From assembly GCA_019637265.1 (NCBI GenBank), contig JAHBVY010000004.1, positions 372,001 to 436,000 on the forward strand: a DNA stretch of 64,000 bases, given 5' to 3'. Of this stretch, positions 42,260-51,910 are shown one piece after another. Each line of letters opens with the position of its first letter. The first letter of the stretch is position 1. This DNA comes from Polyangiaceae bacterium (GTDB lineage Bacteria; Myxococcota_A; Polyangia; Polyangiales; Polyangiaceae). The translations under genes were made by a program, and so were the position numbers. The notes beneath the pieces are model-generated. The model saw only the letters and a list, made by a program, of their open reading frames with translations, did not search any database and was not told the DNA's origin.

Positions 42260-42973
42260 ATGAAAGCACCACTACTGAAGCGCGCCTATGTTGGAGGGGT
42301 GCGGCAGGCGCGTCGGGTGGCTGAGCGGGTGGGGCTCCTCCGTCGGCTCGAGGCCTCGTCATCCGCCCGAGTCCGCTGGGTGCGTAGCCTGTTCGGCATT
42401 TATGACAGCCTCGACCTGATCCAGCTGGATTGGCCTTGGTGGACGTTCCCCGCCATCGAGCGCGCGGAGCAGTTCTTGGCGGAGCGCGAGGGCAAGGCGC
42501 GGGTGTTCGAGTTTGGAGCGGGCGCCAGCACGGTGTGGCTCTCCAAGCGCGCGGCCGAGGTGGTCAGTGTGGAGCACGATGCCGGCTTCGCGGCGTCCAT
42601 CCGCGGCACGCTCGCGGCGCTGCCCAACGTGAGCTTCTTGGTGGTGGAGCCGCAGGCGCCCACGGGCAAAGCGGGTGAGTGCCGCTCGAACCGCGCGGGG
42701 TACACCGAGCTCGCCTTCGATGACTACGTGGCGACGCTCACGGCGCAGCCCGGGCTGTTCGACCTCATCGTCATCGACGGTCGCAGTCGCAGCGCCTGTC
42801 TGTCAGCGGCGCTGCCCAAGCTCGCGCCGGGCGGGGTCATCCTCTTCGATAACAGCGATCGCGCCGAGTACCGCGCCGCGATGGAGCGCGCGGGCCTCCC
42901 GATCACGCGGCTCCGCGGCATGGCGCCCGCGTTGCCCTTCCCCAGCGAGACGGCGCTGCTCACCCTGCCCTGA
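42260..42973 (+). CDS. SAM-dependent methyltransferase of a glycan/lipid gene set
   Basis: This 237-residue Rossmann methyltransferase has motif I VFEFGAGASTVWLSKRA (about 82-98), an acidic end (VVSVEHD), LIVIDGRSR (about 170) and LAPGGVILFDNSD (about 190-202). The N-terminal 65 residues are helical and do not match the core. The class resembles FkbM-like or small-molecule methyltransferases. It is followed 8 bp downstream by a GT2 glycosyltransferase, so the two probably modify the same glycan or polyprenyl-linked sugar. ATG start at 42260. Confidence 0.8.
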   Translation: MKAPLLKRAYVGGVRQARRVAERVGLLRRLEASSSARVRWVRSLFGIYDSLDLIQLDWPWWTFPAIERAEQFLAEREGKARVFEFGAGASTVWLSKRAAEVVSVEHDAGFAASIRGTLAALPNVSFLVVEPQAPTGKAGECRSNRAGYTELAFDDYVATLTAQPGLFDLIVIDGRSRSACLSAALPKLAPGGVILFDNSDRAEYRAAMERAGLPITRLRGMAPALPFPSETALLTLP

Positions 42974-42980
42974 GGCTCCC

Positions 42981-43916
42981 ATGCGTACATCAATCATCGT
43001 CCCTGTGATGAACGAGGAGGAGACGGTCCTCACCCTCGTGGAGAAGATTGAAGCGGTGATGACCGAGCACCCCGAGCTTGGCCCTCACGAGATCCTCTTC
43101 GTGGATGACGGCAGCACGGACGCCACCTGGGCGCGCATCCAGAGCACGGCTGAGTCGTTCAGCGCCGTCTCCGGCCTGCGCCTGCGCCGCAACTTTGGTA
43201 AGGCAGCCGCCCTACAACAAGGGATCCAGGCCTCCCGGGGGGAGATCATCGTGACCATGGACGGCGATCTCCAAGACGACCCGAACGAGCTGCCGCGCTT
43301 CTTCGAGGCGCTGGACGGCGGCCTGGACTTAATTTCCGGGTGGAAACGCACGCGGCACGATCCCTTGGGCAAGACCATGCCCTCCAAGGTGTTCAACTAC
43401 GTGGTGAGCCGCGTCTCCGGCATCCCGCTGCACGACTTCAACTGTGGCTTCAAGGCTTACCGCCGGGAAATTTTTGACTCGGTCAACCTCTACGGCGAGC
43501 TGCACCGCTTCATCCCGGTGCTAGCTGGTTCGCTGGGCTACCGAATTGGTGAGCTGGAGGTGCTGCATCACCCGCGGCAATTCGGTCAGTCCAAGTACGG
43601 CGTGAGCCGCATGCTCAAGGGCTTCTTGGACCTCTTGACGGTGGTCACCATCACCCGCTTCGACTCCAAGCCAGGGCACCTGTTCGGCGGCGCCGGCACC
43701 GTGGCGCTCGCGCTCGGCCTCTTGATCAACGGCTGGCTGACGGTGGAGTGGTTCATGGGCATCTCCATCGGCGGGCGCCCAGCGCTGATGCTCGGCGTGC
43801 TGCTCATGATCGTCGGCCTGCAAATCATCCTGTTCGGGATGATGGCGGAGCTCAGCATCAGTCGCCGCGCGGGGCCTCCAGCCAGCGTGATGGTCCGCGA
43901 GCGGACGGGGGAGTAG
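42981..43916 (+). CDS. GT2 glycosyltransferase, polyprenyl-phosphate (DPM1/ArnC-like)
   Basis: The 311-residue protein has a GT2 domain: SIIVPVMNEEETV (about 4-16), LFVDDGSTDATW, ASRGEIIVTMDGDLQDDP (about 85-102, the DxD and QDDP of this family), and DFNCGFKAYRREIFD. Two C-terminal membrane helices follow (about 230-285). DPM1/GtrB/ArnC-type enzymes transfer a sugar from a nucleotide donor to undecaprenyl phosphate in the inner membrane. It forms an operon with the upstream methyltransferase and converges on a flippase-like gene. Confidence 0.9.
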   Translation: MRTSIIVPVMNEEETVLTLVEKIEAVMTEHPELGPHEILFVDDGSTDATWARIQSTAESFSAVSGLRLRRNFGKAAALQQGIQASRGEIIVTMDGDLQDDPNELPRFFEALDGGLDLISGWKRTRHDPLGKTMPSKVFNYVVSRVSGIPLHDFNCGFKAYRREIFDSVNLYGELHRFIPVLAGSLGYRIGELEVLHHPRQFGQSKYGVSRMLKGFLDLLTVVTITRFDSKPGHLFGGAGTVALALGLLINGWLTVEWFMGISIGGRPALMLGVLLMIVGLQIILFGMMAELSISRRAGPPASVMVRERTGE

Positions 43917-43943
43917 GCGCGCGTCGCTTCGGGTGTGGGTTGG

Positions 43944-43957
43944 TTTGGGTTGGACGG
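43944..43957 (+). repeat. Dispersed T/G element, partial copy
   Basis: TTTGGGTTGGACGG in the short convergent gap between the GT2 and flippase-like genes; the flank GACGG matches the E4 type but the T-run and G-run are short. Confidence 0.45.
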
Positions 43958-43961
43958 GTAG

Positions 43962-44942
43962 TCAGCGCGCGTCGCTGCTTGGTTTGGCTGGCTGACGTGA
44001 TGGCGCCTGCGGCGGCACCAAAGCCACCAGGCCCGCCAGGATGGCCGCGCCCGTGACGGAGCAGCCGTGGAGCAGCAGCGCGGTGCTCACCGCCAGCTCG
44101 TGCGGCTGACCGATCTCCTTGAGCGCCACCACCCACGCGGCTTGCGGCGGGCCCAGCCCCATCACCCCGTTGATGGGCACCGCGAAGGCCAAGATGGAGG
44201 CGGCGTTGGCGAACAGCACCTCCATCAGCGGGATGCTCGCGAGCGCCGCCACGGCGCTCACCGCGAGCGCCGATTGGATGAGCCACACCACCGCGGTGGA
44301 GAGCGCCATGGCCAAGTGGTTCTTGGGGCTGGCGAGCGGCGTGATCCCTTGTAGGAGCCTGTCCAACAGCTGGATGACGCGAGGGAAGCGGCGGAGCAGG
44401 CGTGAGGCGAAGCGGTGCATCAGCCGCGCCACCATGGGCAAGGCGATGAGCGCCAGCACCGCGCCCACCAGCACGAGCCACAGCGTTGGGCGCCCGAAGC
44501 CACCGAAGCTCGGCAGCACCACCAGCGCACAACCCGCGCCCAGCGCCAGCACCGCGAGCATGTCCACCACCCGCGTCACCACCAGCACCCCCGCGGCGTG
44601 ACCCAAGCTCACGCCCAGCTTACGACTGGCTAAAAGTGGGAAGCTTGCCTCACCCATCTTGAAGGGGAGCACGTAGTTGAGCAGCACCAGGTAAGCGCCA
44701 ATCCGGAACAGCTCGAAGGGAGGCCTGGTGAGCTTGCCGCTCAAGAGCAGCTGATAACGCCACGCGCGCGCCCACTGGAGCAGCGGCAACAAGAGCAGCG
44801 TGAGCACCACGTAGCCCCACTTGGCGGTGCTGAGTGAGGCGCGCAGGGTGGACAGCGTCTCACGGTCGAACATCCAGTAGAGCAGGAGCGCGGTGACGGC
44901 CGCGGCCACCAAGGACCACAGGAGGCGCTGCTTCCTGCTCAC
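43962..44942 (-). CDS. Flippase-like membrane protein (LPG synthase TM domain, UPF0104)
   Basis: A 326-residue protein with about eight membrane helices and no soluble catalytic domain. It has the pattern WARAWRYQLLLSGK (about 56-69), LNYVLPFKMGEASFPLLASR (about 88-107) and TRVVDMLAVLALG (about 123-135), which marks the YbhN/AglD2/LPG-synthase membrane domain. Members move or modify polyprenyl-linked sugars or lipids. It starts at a GTG. The context (GT2, DUF2079) points to envelope glycan assembly. Confidence 0.85.
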   Translation of the reverse strand: MSRKQRLLWSLVAAAVTALLLYWMFDRETLSTLRASLSTAKWGYVVLTLLLLPLLQWARAWRYQLLLSGKLTRPPFELFRIGAYLVLLNYVLPFKMGEASFPLLASRKLGVSLGHAAGVLVVTRVVDMLAVLALGAGCALVVLPSFGGFGRPTLWLVLVGAVLALIALPMVARLMHRFASRLLRRFPRVIQLLDRLLQGITPLASPKNHLAMALSTAVVWLIQSALAVSAVAALASIPLMEVLFANAASILAFAVPINGVMGLGPPQAAWVVALKEIGQPHELAVSTALLLHGCSVTGAAILAGLVALVPPQAPSRQPAKPSSDAR

Positions 44943-44961
44943 GGTCAGCTACTCCGACGAA

Positions 44962-47139
44962 CTACTTCTTGGGGGCTCCCGGCTTGGGCGCGTTGGGCCC
45001 CTCCGGCTTGGGCTCCTCCGGCTTGGGCTCCTCCAGCTCGGGCTCTCCCGGCTTGGGCTCCGGCTTCGGGGCTGGCTTGGGCGCGGCCGGTTTGGGCGCG
45101 GCTTTGGGCTTCAGCCTCAGCTCGGTCAAGAGCGCGGCGTTCTTCGCGGTGTTCGCGCCGCGACGGAGCAAGATGAACTCACCCGCGCGATCGTGGATGC
45201 CGTGAGAGCCGCTGCTCAAGATCTCCCTGACGCGATCTTCCGTCTTCTCGAGCTTCAGCTCGCGAGTGCTGAGCAGCACGTACTCGCCCATCTGCTTCCC
45301 CCAGCGGAGACGAATGGCGTAGAGCTTCACCCTCGAAGAGACGTGCGGCCCCACGGACTCCGTGGCGGACACCTCAGCGTCCACCGGGATCTGCCGCGCT
45401 AGGCTCATGAGCTGCTCGTAGCGCTTCTGATCCTTCTCGTTGTACTCGAAGTCGATCCGCGTGTACCCGCCCACCAGGGTGCTCCGCTGCGGGAACGCGC
45501 CCCACTGGAAGCTGGTGATGGCGGTGAGCATCGCCATGGTGAGCGCCGCGGCGGCGGCCTTGGCCTTACCCGATTGGCTCTCGATGGAGCGCAGGACGAA
45601 GGGCGTGGCCAGGAACACCAGCGCCGCCCAGTGCAGCACGTAGTGGAAACTATAGGTGATGGTCGGCTTGTAGCCGGTGGTGAGCAGGGAGAAGAGCATG
45701 CCCGGGATGAACACCACCCAGGCGAAGGCGCGGCGCAGCGGCAGGAACGCCAGCGGCATGAAGACGTGGAGGATGTAGTGGACCTTCGCCTCCGAGATCA
45801 GCGTCTTGAAGGTGAATACAGGGTTACTGACGAGTGTCTTCGCGACGGGGCCAAAGCCCTTCTCCCCAGGGGGGAAGAGCTCATCGAACATGCTGGGGAA
45901 CCACCAGTCCCCCTTGTCCCCCATGATCATGAACCGCAGCACGAAGAACCACAGGCTCGCCACGCTCGCCATGAAGAAGCCGAAGCGCGCGCGGTAGCCG
46001 CTGAACGCGAACACCGCGCCGATCACCGCGATGGCGACGGGGAGATCATCCCGCATCAACATCGCCGTGAGGAAGCACAGCGTGGCCCACACCCAGCGCT
46101 TGGTGTCCACCAAGTAGGCCGTGAGCGCGATGTAGACGAGCGCGAACTCGAGCGGCTTCAGCTCGAAGAAGCTGGAGGCGTGGATGGGGTGATAAGAGAG
46201 GTAACAGAGCGCGACCAGCGCCGCCATCCACTGCGCGATGTAGCGCCGCGCCAGCAGGAAGATGGGGATGGCGGTGAGCCCGGTGGAGAACGCTTGAATG
46301 ATGAACAGCGTCTCCGCGCGGGGCCTGAGCACGTAGAGCGGGGTGTAGATATAGAGGCCGAACTTGGCGTGCGCCGCGAGGTAGTTGTCCGCCTGATCGC
46401 CCAAGGCCACGGGGCTCTGATTGAAGAAGCCGCTGGCCATGCCATACATCAAGTTGTTGTTGATGCTGGTGTCGAAGTTGCGAGTGTGAAGGCTGAAGTG
46501 GGAGAGGCAGGTGTGGTAGGCGATGAATGAAGAGAGCCCCACGCTGGCGAGCACCACCGTGATGAGCCACCCATGGCGCTTGATGGGCTTCGGGATGACG
46601 CGCAGGATGAACGCCTGAGCCCTGCTGATGAGGTCCGGCGTGTGCGCGAAGGAGCGCGCGAGCACGCCCTCCAGCAAGAAGCCGAAGCAGGCGAGCAGCG
46701 GCAAGAGCACCGCGCCGCGGCCCACCCACGGGGGCGAGCGGAAGAAGATGGGGAAGGAGGGGATCAGCGCGACGGGCAGGAGGAACCACAGCCAGCGCTC
46801 GAGCGGCGTCACCGCGCGGCGGCGAAACCACTGCACCGCGAAGGCCAGGGTCACCACCAGGGAGCCCCCGGCGATCGCCCCCGCCATGCTCTTGATCATG
46901 GTGGCGCGCTGCGCCTTCTCCAGGGCGTTGCTCTGCAGGAAGCCCGGCAGCCAAGAGCCCCCCTTGAGGGTCCAGGCGAAGACCGCGATGCCGCTCGCGA
47001 TGGCGGCAACCAGCGCGATGCTGCGGAGCAGGATGGAGAGGTCGGAGCGCGCCGCGAGCGGGATCAGCTGGGGCTCGGGGCAAGGGGGAGCTTGGCCTGA
47101 GGCTTGGCCCGAAGCGGCCTGGGCGTCGTCGTTCGTCAT
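44962..47139 (-). CDS. DUF2079 polytopic membrane protein with Pro/Lys/Glu repeat tail
   Basis: A 725-residue protein with about 13 membrane helices. The DUF2079 signature appears as HTRNFDTSINNNLMYGMASG (about 215-234), YIYTPLYVLRP, FFELKPLEFALVYIALTAY and LMRDDLPVAIAVIGAV. The soluble C-terminal region (about 545-670) ends in a low-complexity tail of PKP/EPKPEEP repeats (about 675-725), likely extended and extracytoplasmic. The family resembles lipid-linked-sugar glycosyltransferases (GT-C fold), but the reaction is not established. I chose the ATG at 47139; the longer frame begins with a non-ATG codon. Confidence 0.85.
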   Translation of the reverse strand: MTNDDAQAASGQASGQAPPCPEPQLIPLAARSDLSILLRSIALVAAIASGIAVFAWTLKGGSWLPGFLQSNALEKAQRATMIKSMAGAIAGGSLVVTLAFAVQWFRRRAVTPLERWLWFLLPVALIPSFPIFFRSPPWVGRGAVLLPLLACFGFLLEGVLARSFAHTPDLISRAQAFILRVIPKPIKRHGWLITVVLASVGLSSFIAYHTCLSHFSLHTRNFDTSINNNLMYGMASGFFNQSPVALGDQADNYLAAHAKFGLYIYTPLYVLRPRAETLFIIQAFSTGLTAIPIFLLARRYIAQWMAALVALCYLSYHPIHASSFFELKPLEFALVYIALTAYLVDTKRWVWATLCFLTAMLMRDDLPVAIAVIGAVFAFSGYRARFGFFMASVASLWFFVLRFMIMGDKGDWWFPSMFDELFPPGEKGFGPVAKTLVSNPVFTFKTLISEAKVHYILHVFMPLAFLPLRRAFAWVVFIPGMLFSLLTTGYKPTITYSFHYVLHWAALVFLATPFVLRSIESQSGKAKAAAAALTMAMLTAITSFQWGAFPQRSTLVGGYTRIDFEYNEKDQKRYEQLMSLARQIPVDAEVSATESVGPHVSSRVKLYAIRLRWGKQMGEYVLLSTRELKLEKTEDRVREILSSGSHGIHDRAGEFILLRRGANTAKNAALLTELRLKPKAAPKPAAPKPAPKPEPKPGEPELEEPKPEEPKPEGPNAPKPGAPKK

Positions 47140-47249
47140 GGTCAGCGCGCGGACTTGGCCGCGGGGCACCCCACTAACACGGGGTGAAACGAGGGTCGAC
47201 TCAGGTTCCGGCTTGCGGAGCCCTCCACCCTCTCGGATGCTCCAGGCGA

Positions 47250-47615
47250 ATGCAGCACTACCTCCTCCTCGCGCGCCGCGGCGAGCCCAAGCCGGAGCTC
47301 ACGGAGGAGCGTCAGCTCGCGGGGCTCGCCAGCTTCGCTGAGCAGCTCCAGGCGGAGGAGCGCCTGGTGTGGGCCTCGCGGCTCGTGAACGAGCCGCTCA
47401 AGGTGCGGAAGAGCGCCGATCGGCTGGTGATTGACAGCTTGACTGTTGAATCGCGCCAGCTCGTGATCGCGGCGTTCGTCATTTGTGCGAACCACCTGAG
47501 TGAGGTGACCCAGCTCACGGGGCGCGGCTCCTCCCTGGCGCTCGGCGTGGAGTTCGAGGTGCGTGAAGCGACGACCTTCCCAGAGCCAGGCGGCCCGCTG
47601 GACGACGCGGGGTAA
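47250..47615 (+). CDS. Small YCII-like protein
   Basis: The 121-residue protein begins MQHYLLLARRGEPKPELTEE with a ferredoxin-like strand-helix order: a strand, then a helix EERQLAGLASFAEQLQAEER, then WASRLVN, and a later helix with EFEVREAT at the end. This recalls YCII/YciI-type domains, but the catalytic His-Asp pair is not clear. I chose the ATG at 47250 because the upstream extension does not fit the fold. It sits between two large membrane protein genes and has no obvious operon partner. Function unknown. Confidence 0.5.
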   Translation: MQHYLLLARRGEPKPELTEERQLAGLASFAEQLQAEERLVWASRLVNEPLKVRKSADRLVIDSLTVESRQLVIAAFVICANHLSEVTQLTGRGSSLALGVEFEVREATTFPEPGGPLDDAG

Positions 47616-47618
47616 GGC

Positions 47619-49511
47619 TCAGCGCTGACCGAGCAGGTGACTCACGTCCAGCCGCCGGCGCTTGTGGGTGCTCAGCTGCTTTTCCATACGCAAAACTAGC
47701 GGATCCTGCGGGTCCAGCTCGCGCAGGTCGGCGGTGAGGCGGCGCACCTCTTCTTTGTCGTTCAGCGCGGCCAGCGCCACCAGCTGCTCGCGGGCGCGCA
47801 CCTGGAGCATGGCCAGGGTGGCGTCGTCTTCGGCGCCCGGTCGGCTCGCCAGCTCCCGCACCTCGGCGAAGGCGCGCCGGCTCCGCGCCAGCGCCGCGCT
47901 CCGATCGGAGCGGCCCATCGCCGTCGGCGCGAACGAGAGCCAGAACGACTCCGGCATCAGGTGATCGACCAGGCGCGCGCCCCAGCTTGGGTCCAGCTCC
48001 ACGTACAGTGGGCGCAGATCGGAGAGGCTCGAGAGCGCGTACTCGCCGGGCGAGCCGCTCACCGCCACGTCGCGGAGCAGCGGCGCGAGGCCGGGCTCCG
48101 CGCGGAGCAGCTCGCGCGCCACGGAGCCGCGATCGAGCATCCCGATCGGCACGATCAGGATGTCCGGGCGCTCACCGCGCACCACGCGCGCCGCGAGCAG
48201 CCGCCAAGCAGCCGCTGGCGAGCGCACCAAGAGCACGCTCCCGTAAGGTAGCCTGCCCAGTGCGTGATCCGTCCAAGCCTCGGCCGCCAGCTGCCCGCGC
48301 CGATCGGCGACGTGGGCGGCGCGCTCGCTCGCCATCAGCACCAGGGCGAACGTGAAGAGGCCGATCAGCGCCGCCGCGGGGCGCGCCAGCGGGATCCGCG
48401 CGTGGCTCAGCGCCATCACCCCGGTGTGCACGCCCAGCGCCATCAAGATCGCCACCGCGCCGAGCGCCATCAAGCGCAGCGCCATCAGCGGATCCGCCGC
48501 GAAGGCGCTCCCCAGCTGCGCGGGCAGGAGCACGTCGGCGAGCACCAGGGTGACGAGCGGCGCCACCAGCCAGCGTGAGCGCTCGCGCAGCACGCCCACC
48601 ACTGCGCCGAACCCCGCGAGCCCGAGGCTGATCCACCCCATGTCACCGCGCCAAGCCGCCAGCGCGCTCAGGCGCACCGTGCTCGCGTCGATGCCCGCGA
48701 TGCTCGTCTCCACCACCCCCGTGGCCACCTGCACCCCCGCGCGCGCCGCGTAGGGCCGCACCAAGAGCGGCACCAAGCACACCGCCAGCACCACCACGAA
48801 CCCGAGCGCCGCGAAGAGCGTCGCGCGTCGCTCCGGGAGATCGCGCAGCACCACCGCTTGCACCGCCAGCGCCACGAACGCCGAAGCGCCAGCGACGTGA
48901 CTCTCGGCGAGCGCCAGCGCGACCAACCCCCCAAAACCCAACCAAATCCTGAAGTCGACCCGCTGGCGGTCCGGTCTCACCAAGAGCGCGCCGAGCCCCA
49001 AGGCCGCGGCCAACGTGGCGCCGCCGCCGATCGTCCCCTCGAGCTGCCAGGTCACCGAGAGCGTGGTGAGCAGGGCAGCTGCCAATGCCAGCGCCGGACC
49101 CAGCCGCGGCGAGGCCCCGCAAGACGCGAGCAGCCGCCGCGCCAGCGCGTAGATGATCCGCGCGGCCACGGCGAGCGCCACCGCGCTGAGCAGTCCCACC
49201 CGGAGGTGCCGTCCGCCCACCGGGAGTAGGCTGGTCAACTGACAAAGCACGCTGCTGAGCGCGCCCTCGAGCCCCACCGGCATCATCCCGAGGCTGCGCA
49301 CCACCGCGACGTCACCGCGCCACGCCGCCACCGAGCTGACCCGCACCAAGGTGAACCCGAGCGGCAGCATCACCGACGCCCAGGCGCAGCTCGCCTCGAA
49401 CCAGCGGCTCGCGGCGCGCAGGTCACCGGCAGGCACAGCCTCGGGGGGCGCCTCCACGTCGCCGAGCGACGACAAGCCGGGCGAGGCGATGGTCACAGCC
49501 GCACCTGGCAC
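47619..49511 (-). CDS. Polytopic membrane protein (DUF2723/GT-C-like)
   Basis: The 630-residue protein starts at a GTG. About 11 membrane helices fill residues 40-410, with a first loop containing WRGDVAVVRSLGMMPVGLEG. A soluble domain follows (about 415-630), with LPYGSVLLVRSPAAAWRLLA, RPDILIVPIGMLDRGSVARE and LRPLYVELDPSWG. This layout matches DUF2723-type proteins involved in cell-envelope glycosylation, in which the soluble part is often TPR-like. A dispersed element lies inside the gene (48923) and encodes part of a membrane helix. It follows the small YCII-like gene convergently. Confidence 0.75.
   Translation of the reverse strand: MPGAAVTIASPGLSSLGDVEAPPEAVPAGDLRAASRWFEASCAWASVMLPLGFTLVRVSSVAAWRGDVAVVRSLGMMPVGLEGALSSVLCQLTSLLPVGGRHLRVGLLSAVALAVAARIIYALARRLLASCGASPRLGPALALAAALLTTLSVTWQLEGTIGGGATLAAALGLGALLVRPDRQRVDFRIWLGFGGLVALALAESHVAGASAFVALAVQAVVLRDLPERRATLFAALGFVVVLAVCLVPLLVRPYAARAGVQVATGVVETSIAGIDASTVRLSALAAWRGDMGWISLGLAGFGAVVGVLRERSRWLVAPLVTLVLADVLLPAQLGSAFAADPLMALRLMALGAVAILMALGVHTGVMALSHARIPLARPAAALIGLFTFALVLMASERAAHVADRRGQLAAEAWTDHALGRLPYGSVLLVRSPAAAWRLLAARVVRGERPDILIVPIGMLDRGSVARELLRAEPGLAPLLRDVAVSGSPGEYALSSLSDLRPLYVELDPSWGARLVDHLMPESFWLSFAPTAMGRSDRSAALARSRRAFAEVRELASRPGAEDDATLAMLQVRAREQLVALAALNDKEEVRRLTADLRELDPQDPLVLRMEKQLSTHKRRRLDVSHLLGQR
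48923..48936 (-). repeat. Dispersed T/G element, copy E8 (inside a membrane protein gene)
   Basis: CCAACCCCCCAAAA; on the coding strand TTTTGGGGGGTTGG encodes FGGLV at the start of a hydrophobic helix. With only C6-A4 this could be chance in a Gly-rich helix. Confidence 0.4.
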
Positions 49512-49833
49512 GAGGCGCCGCAGCCGGGAAAGTTATCGTCCGGGCCACCGGAGCGGATCGGGGTTTTGGGGTTGGACGGCACCGCGCCGCGAGCCGACGC
49601 GAGCCGAGGTGTCGAGCGGCGGGGCGCGAAGGCGCGGGGTGGCCCAGCCCGACCGGCCCAAGGGCCGGCACGCTTTCTAGCTTTGAAATGCGCTTGCTCA
49701 GCGCATCAATCTGGCGCAAGGGCAGTGGCTCAGCTGGGTCAGGCGCCGCGAGCCAACCGGTTCTGGGCGCCTCGCGCTCGGCTCCTCCCGCTTCAATCCT
49801 GGGCTCTGCCCACCTCCAACAAGGACTCCTGCC
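49512..49833. other. aspS upstream region with a dispersed element
   Basis: A 322-bp gap between divergent genes. It holds copy E9 at 49560-49585. I see no T-box or other riboswitch-like structure and no gene. Confidence 0.5.
49560..49595 (+). repeat. Dispersed T/G element, copy E9
   Basis: GGGGTTTTGGGGTTGGACGG, then CACCGCGCCGCGAGCC. The right half is the reverse complement of the CGGTGCCGTCCAACC and GC-rich flank of E4 and E6. Confidence 0.75.
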
Positions 49834-51723
49834 GTGGCCCGCTTCATCGACGAGCTCAAGCGTACCCATCACGCAGGCGCGCTCCGCGCCTCCGACATCG
49901 ACCAAGAGGTGGTGCTGTTCGGGTGGGTAGACAGCCGGCGTGACCACGGCAGCATCATCTTCGTCGACCTGCGGGACCGCGAGGGCATCACCCAGATCGT
50001 GTTCGACCCGGACACCGCTCCGGAGGCGCACACCACCGCCGAGGCGCTCCGCAGCGAGTGGTGCATTGGGGTGCGCGGGCGGGTGCGCTCCCGCGGTATG
50101 CAGCGGAGCCGCAAGACGGGCGAGATGGTCAGCGCCACGAACCCCAACCTCCCCACCGGGGAGATCGAGGTGGAGGTGCTGGAGGCCACGGTGTTCGGTC
50201 GCAGCGAGACGCCGCCGTTCGAGGTGCTCGAGCAGCTGGAGACCAAGGAGGAGCTGCGCCTCACCCACCGCTACCTGGACCTGCGCCGCGCGCCGCTCCA
50301 GCGCGCGCTGATGATGCGGCATCGGGTGAACCAAGCCACGCGCCGCTACCTCTCGGACGCGGGCTGCCTCGAGCTCGAGACGCCGTACTTGGTGAAGTAC
50401 ACGCCGGGCGGCGCGCGCAACTTCCTGGTGCCGAGCCGCACCTCCGCAGGGAAATTCTACGCTCTGGCCGAGAGCCCGCAGCTCTTCAAGCAGCTGTTCA
50501 TGGTGGCCGGCTTCGACCGCTACTTCCAGATCGTGCGCTGCTTCCGCGACGAGGACCTGCGCATCGATCGCCAGCCCGAGTTCACGCAGATCGACATCGA
50601 GCTGTCCTTCGTCAACCAAGATGACATCTTCCGTTTGGTGGAGGGGCTCATCTTCGCGCTGTGGGAGGCGGCCGGGGTGGATCTCCACGAGCTGTACCCG
50701 AGCGGGAGCTTCCCGCGGCTCGACTTTGAAGAATCCATGCGGAAATACGGTAACGACAAGCCGGACCTCCGCTTCGACCTCCCGCACGTCGACCTCACCG
50801 GGCTCATCGTGGAGCACGGCGGCGCGGGGATCCCGCTCTTCACGCCCATCGCGGAGCGCTTCCAGAGCGGCGAGTACCGCGCGGATTTACCCGCGGAGAT
50901 CATCAAGGCGATGGTGGTGCCGGCCAGCGCCCAGTTCAGCCGCGCCGACGGCGACCGCCTGGAGAAGCTGGCGCGCGGCATGGGCGCCGGCGGACTGGCG
51001 CGCGCCAAGGTGGGCCCCGGCGGCGAGTGGACCCAGAGCCCGCTCGCCAAGAGCGTGACGCCGGAGGGCCGCGCCGCCATCAACGCCGCCTGCGGCGCTC
51101 AAGAGGGCGACGTGATCCTGTTCCAGTTCGGCAAGGCCAGCATGGTCCACACCATCATGGCCAACCTGCGCCTCGCCGTAGGGAAGCAGCTGGGCCTCAT
51201 CCCGGAGACGGGCCACGGTGGTCAGTGGAACTTCCTGTGGGTGGTGAACCCGCCGCTCTTCGAGTACGACGACGAGGCCGGCCGCTGGGCGGCCGCGCAC
51301 CACGCCTTCACGCGCCCCTTCGATGAGCACGTGGATCTCTTGGAGAAGGACCCAGGCCTGGTGCAGTGTTACCGCTATGATCTGGTGCTGAACGGCTTCG
51401 AGATCGGCGGTGGCTCGGTGCGCCTCCACGACCCCGAGGTGCAAGCCCGGGTGTTCCGCACGCTCGGCATCAGCGACGCCGAGGCCGAGGAGAAGTTCGG
51501 CTTCCTGCTCCAAGCGCTGCGCTTCGGCGCGCCGCCCCACGGCGGCATCGCGCTCGGGATGGATCGCATCGCGATGCTGATGGCCGGTACGGACAGCATC
51601 CGTGACGTCATCGCCTACCCCAAGACGCAGAAAGGCACGGACCTGATGACCGACGCCCCCAGCAACGTCGCCGCCGCCCAGCTCACCGAGCTCAGCATCA
51701 CCTCCGTCGCCCCCAATTCATAA
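49834..51723 (+). CDS. aspS: Aspartate-tRNA ligase
   Basis: A 629-residue class II synthetase of the bacterial type. It has an N-terminal OB-fold anticodon-binding domain (about 15-110; VLFGWVDSRRDHGSIIFVDL) and motif 2 (about 215-235; FQIVRCFRDEDLRIDRQPEF). The bacterial insertion GAD domain covers about 305-430, and motif 3 is near 565 (GAPPHGGIALGMDRI). The GTG start is supported by AAGGA about 8 bp upstream. Whether it is discriminating (Asp only) or also charges tRNA-Asn cannot be told without the rest of the genome. Confidence 0.95.
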   Translation: MARFIDELKRTHHAGALRASDIDQEVVLFGWVDSRRDHGSIIFVDLRDREGITQIVFDPDTAPEAHTTAEALRSEWCIGVRGRVRSRGMQRSRKTGEMVSATNPNLPTGEIEVEVLEATVFGRSETPPFEVLEQLETKEELRLTHRYLDLRRAPLQRALMMRHRVNQATRRYLSDAGCLELETPYLVKYTPGGARNFLVPSRTSAGKFYALAESPQLFKQLFMVAGFDRYFQIVRCFRDEDLRIDRQPEFTQIDIELSFVNQDDIFRLVEGLIFALWEAAGVDLHELYPSGSFPRLDFEESMRKYGNDKPDLRFDLPHVDLTGLIVEHGGAGIPLFTPIAERFQSGEYRADLPAEIIKAMVVPASAQFSRADGDRLEKLARGMGAGGLARAKVGPGGEWTQSPLAKSVTPEGRAAINAACGAQEGDVILFQFGKASMVHTIMANLRLAVGKQLGLIPETGHGGQWNFLWVVNPPLFEYDDEAGRWAAAHHAFTRPFDEHVDLLEKDPGLVQCYRYDLVLNGFEIGGGSVRLHDPEVQARVFRTLGISDAEAEEKFGFLLQALRFGAPPHGGIALGMDRIAMLMAGTDSIRDVIAYPKTQKGTDLMTDAPSNVAAAQLTELSITSVAPNS

Positions 51724-51779
51724 CGCGCTCGCTCAACCTTGCCGCATTAGGCGCATTTCCTTGCGGTAATTAATGTGAT

Positions 51780-51878
51780 GTAGGGGCGAATAATCATTCG
51801 CCCGCGCTCGCTCAACCCATCCTCGATTCCGTGCGGAAATCAAGATAATGATGTAGGGGCGGGTTTCAAACCCGCCCT
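51780..51878. repeat. REP-like doublet inside a 78-bp tandem repeat
   Basis: Units GTAGGGGCGAATAATCATTCGCCC (51780-51803) and GTAGGGGCGGGTTTCAAACC(CGCCC) (51853-51877). Each is preceded by CGCGCTCGCTCAACC (51724 and 51802) and a TGCGG(T/A)AAT-type stretch, so the whole block is an imperfect 78-bp direct repeat. It follows aspS and may terminate it. Confidence 0.8.
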
Positions 51879-51910
51879 CACGCCAGTGCCACGAATCCCC
51901 TCGCAAAGGC

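Noticed and set aside
49512..49833. T-box or other riboswitch upstream of aspS
   Set aside because: No specifier or antiterminator-type structure was recognisable; only a dispersed element is present.
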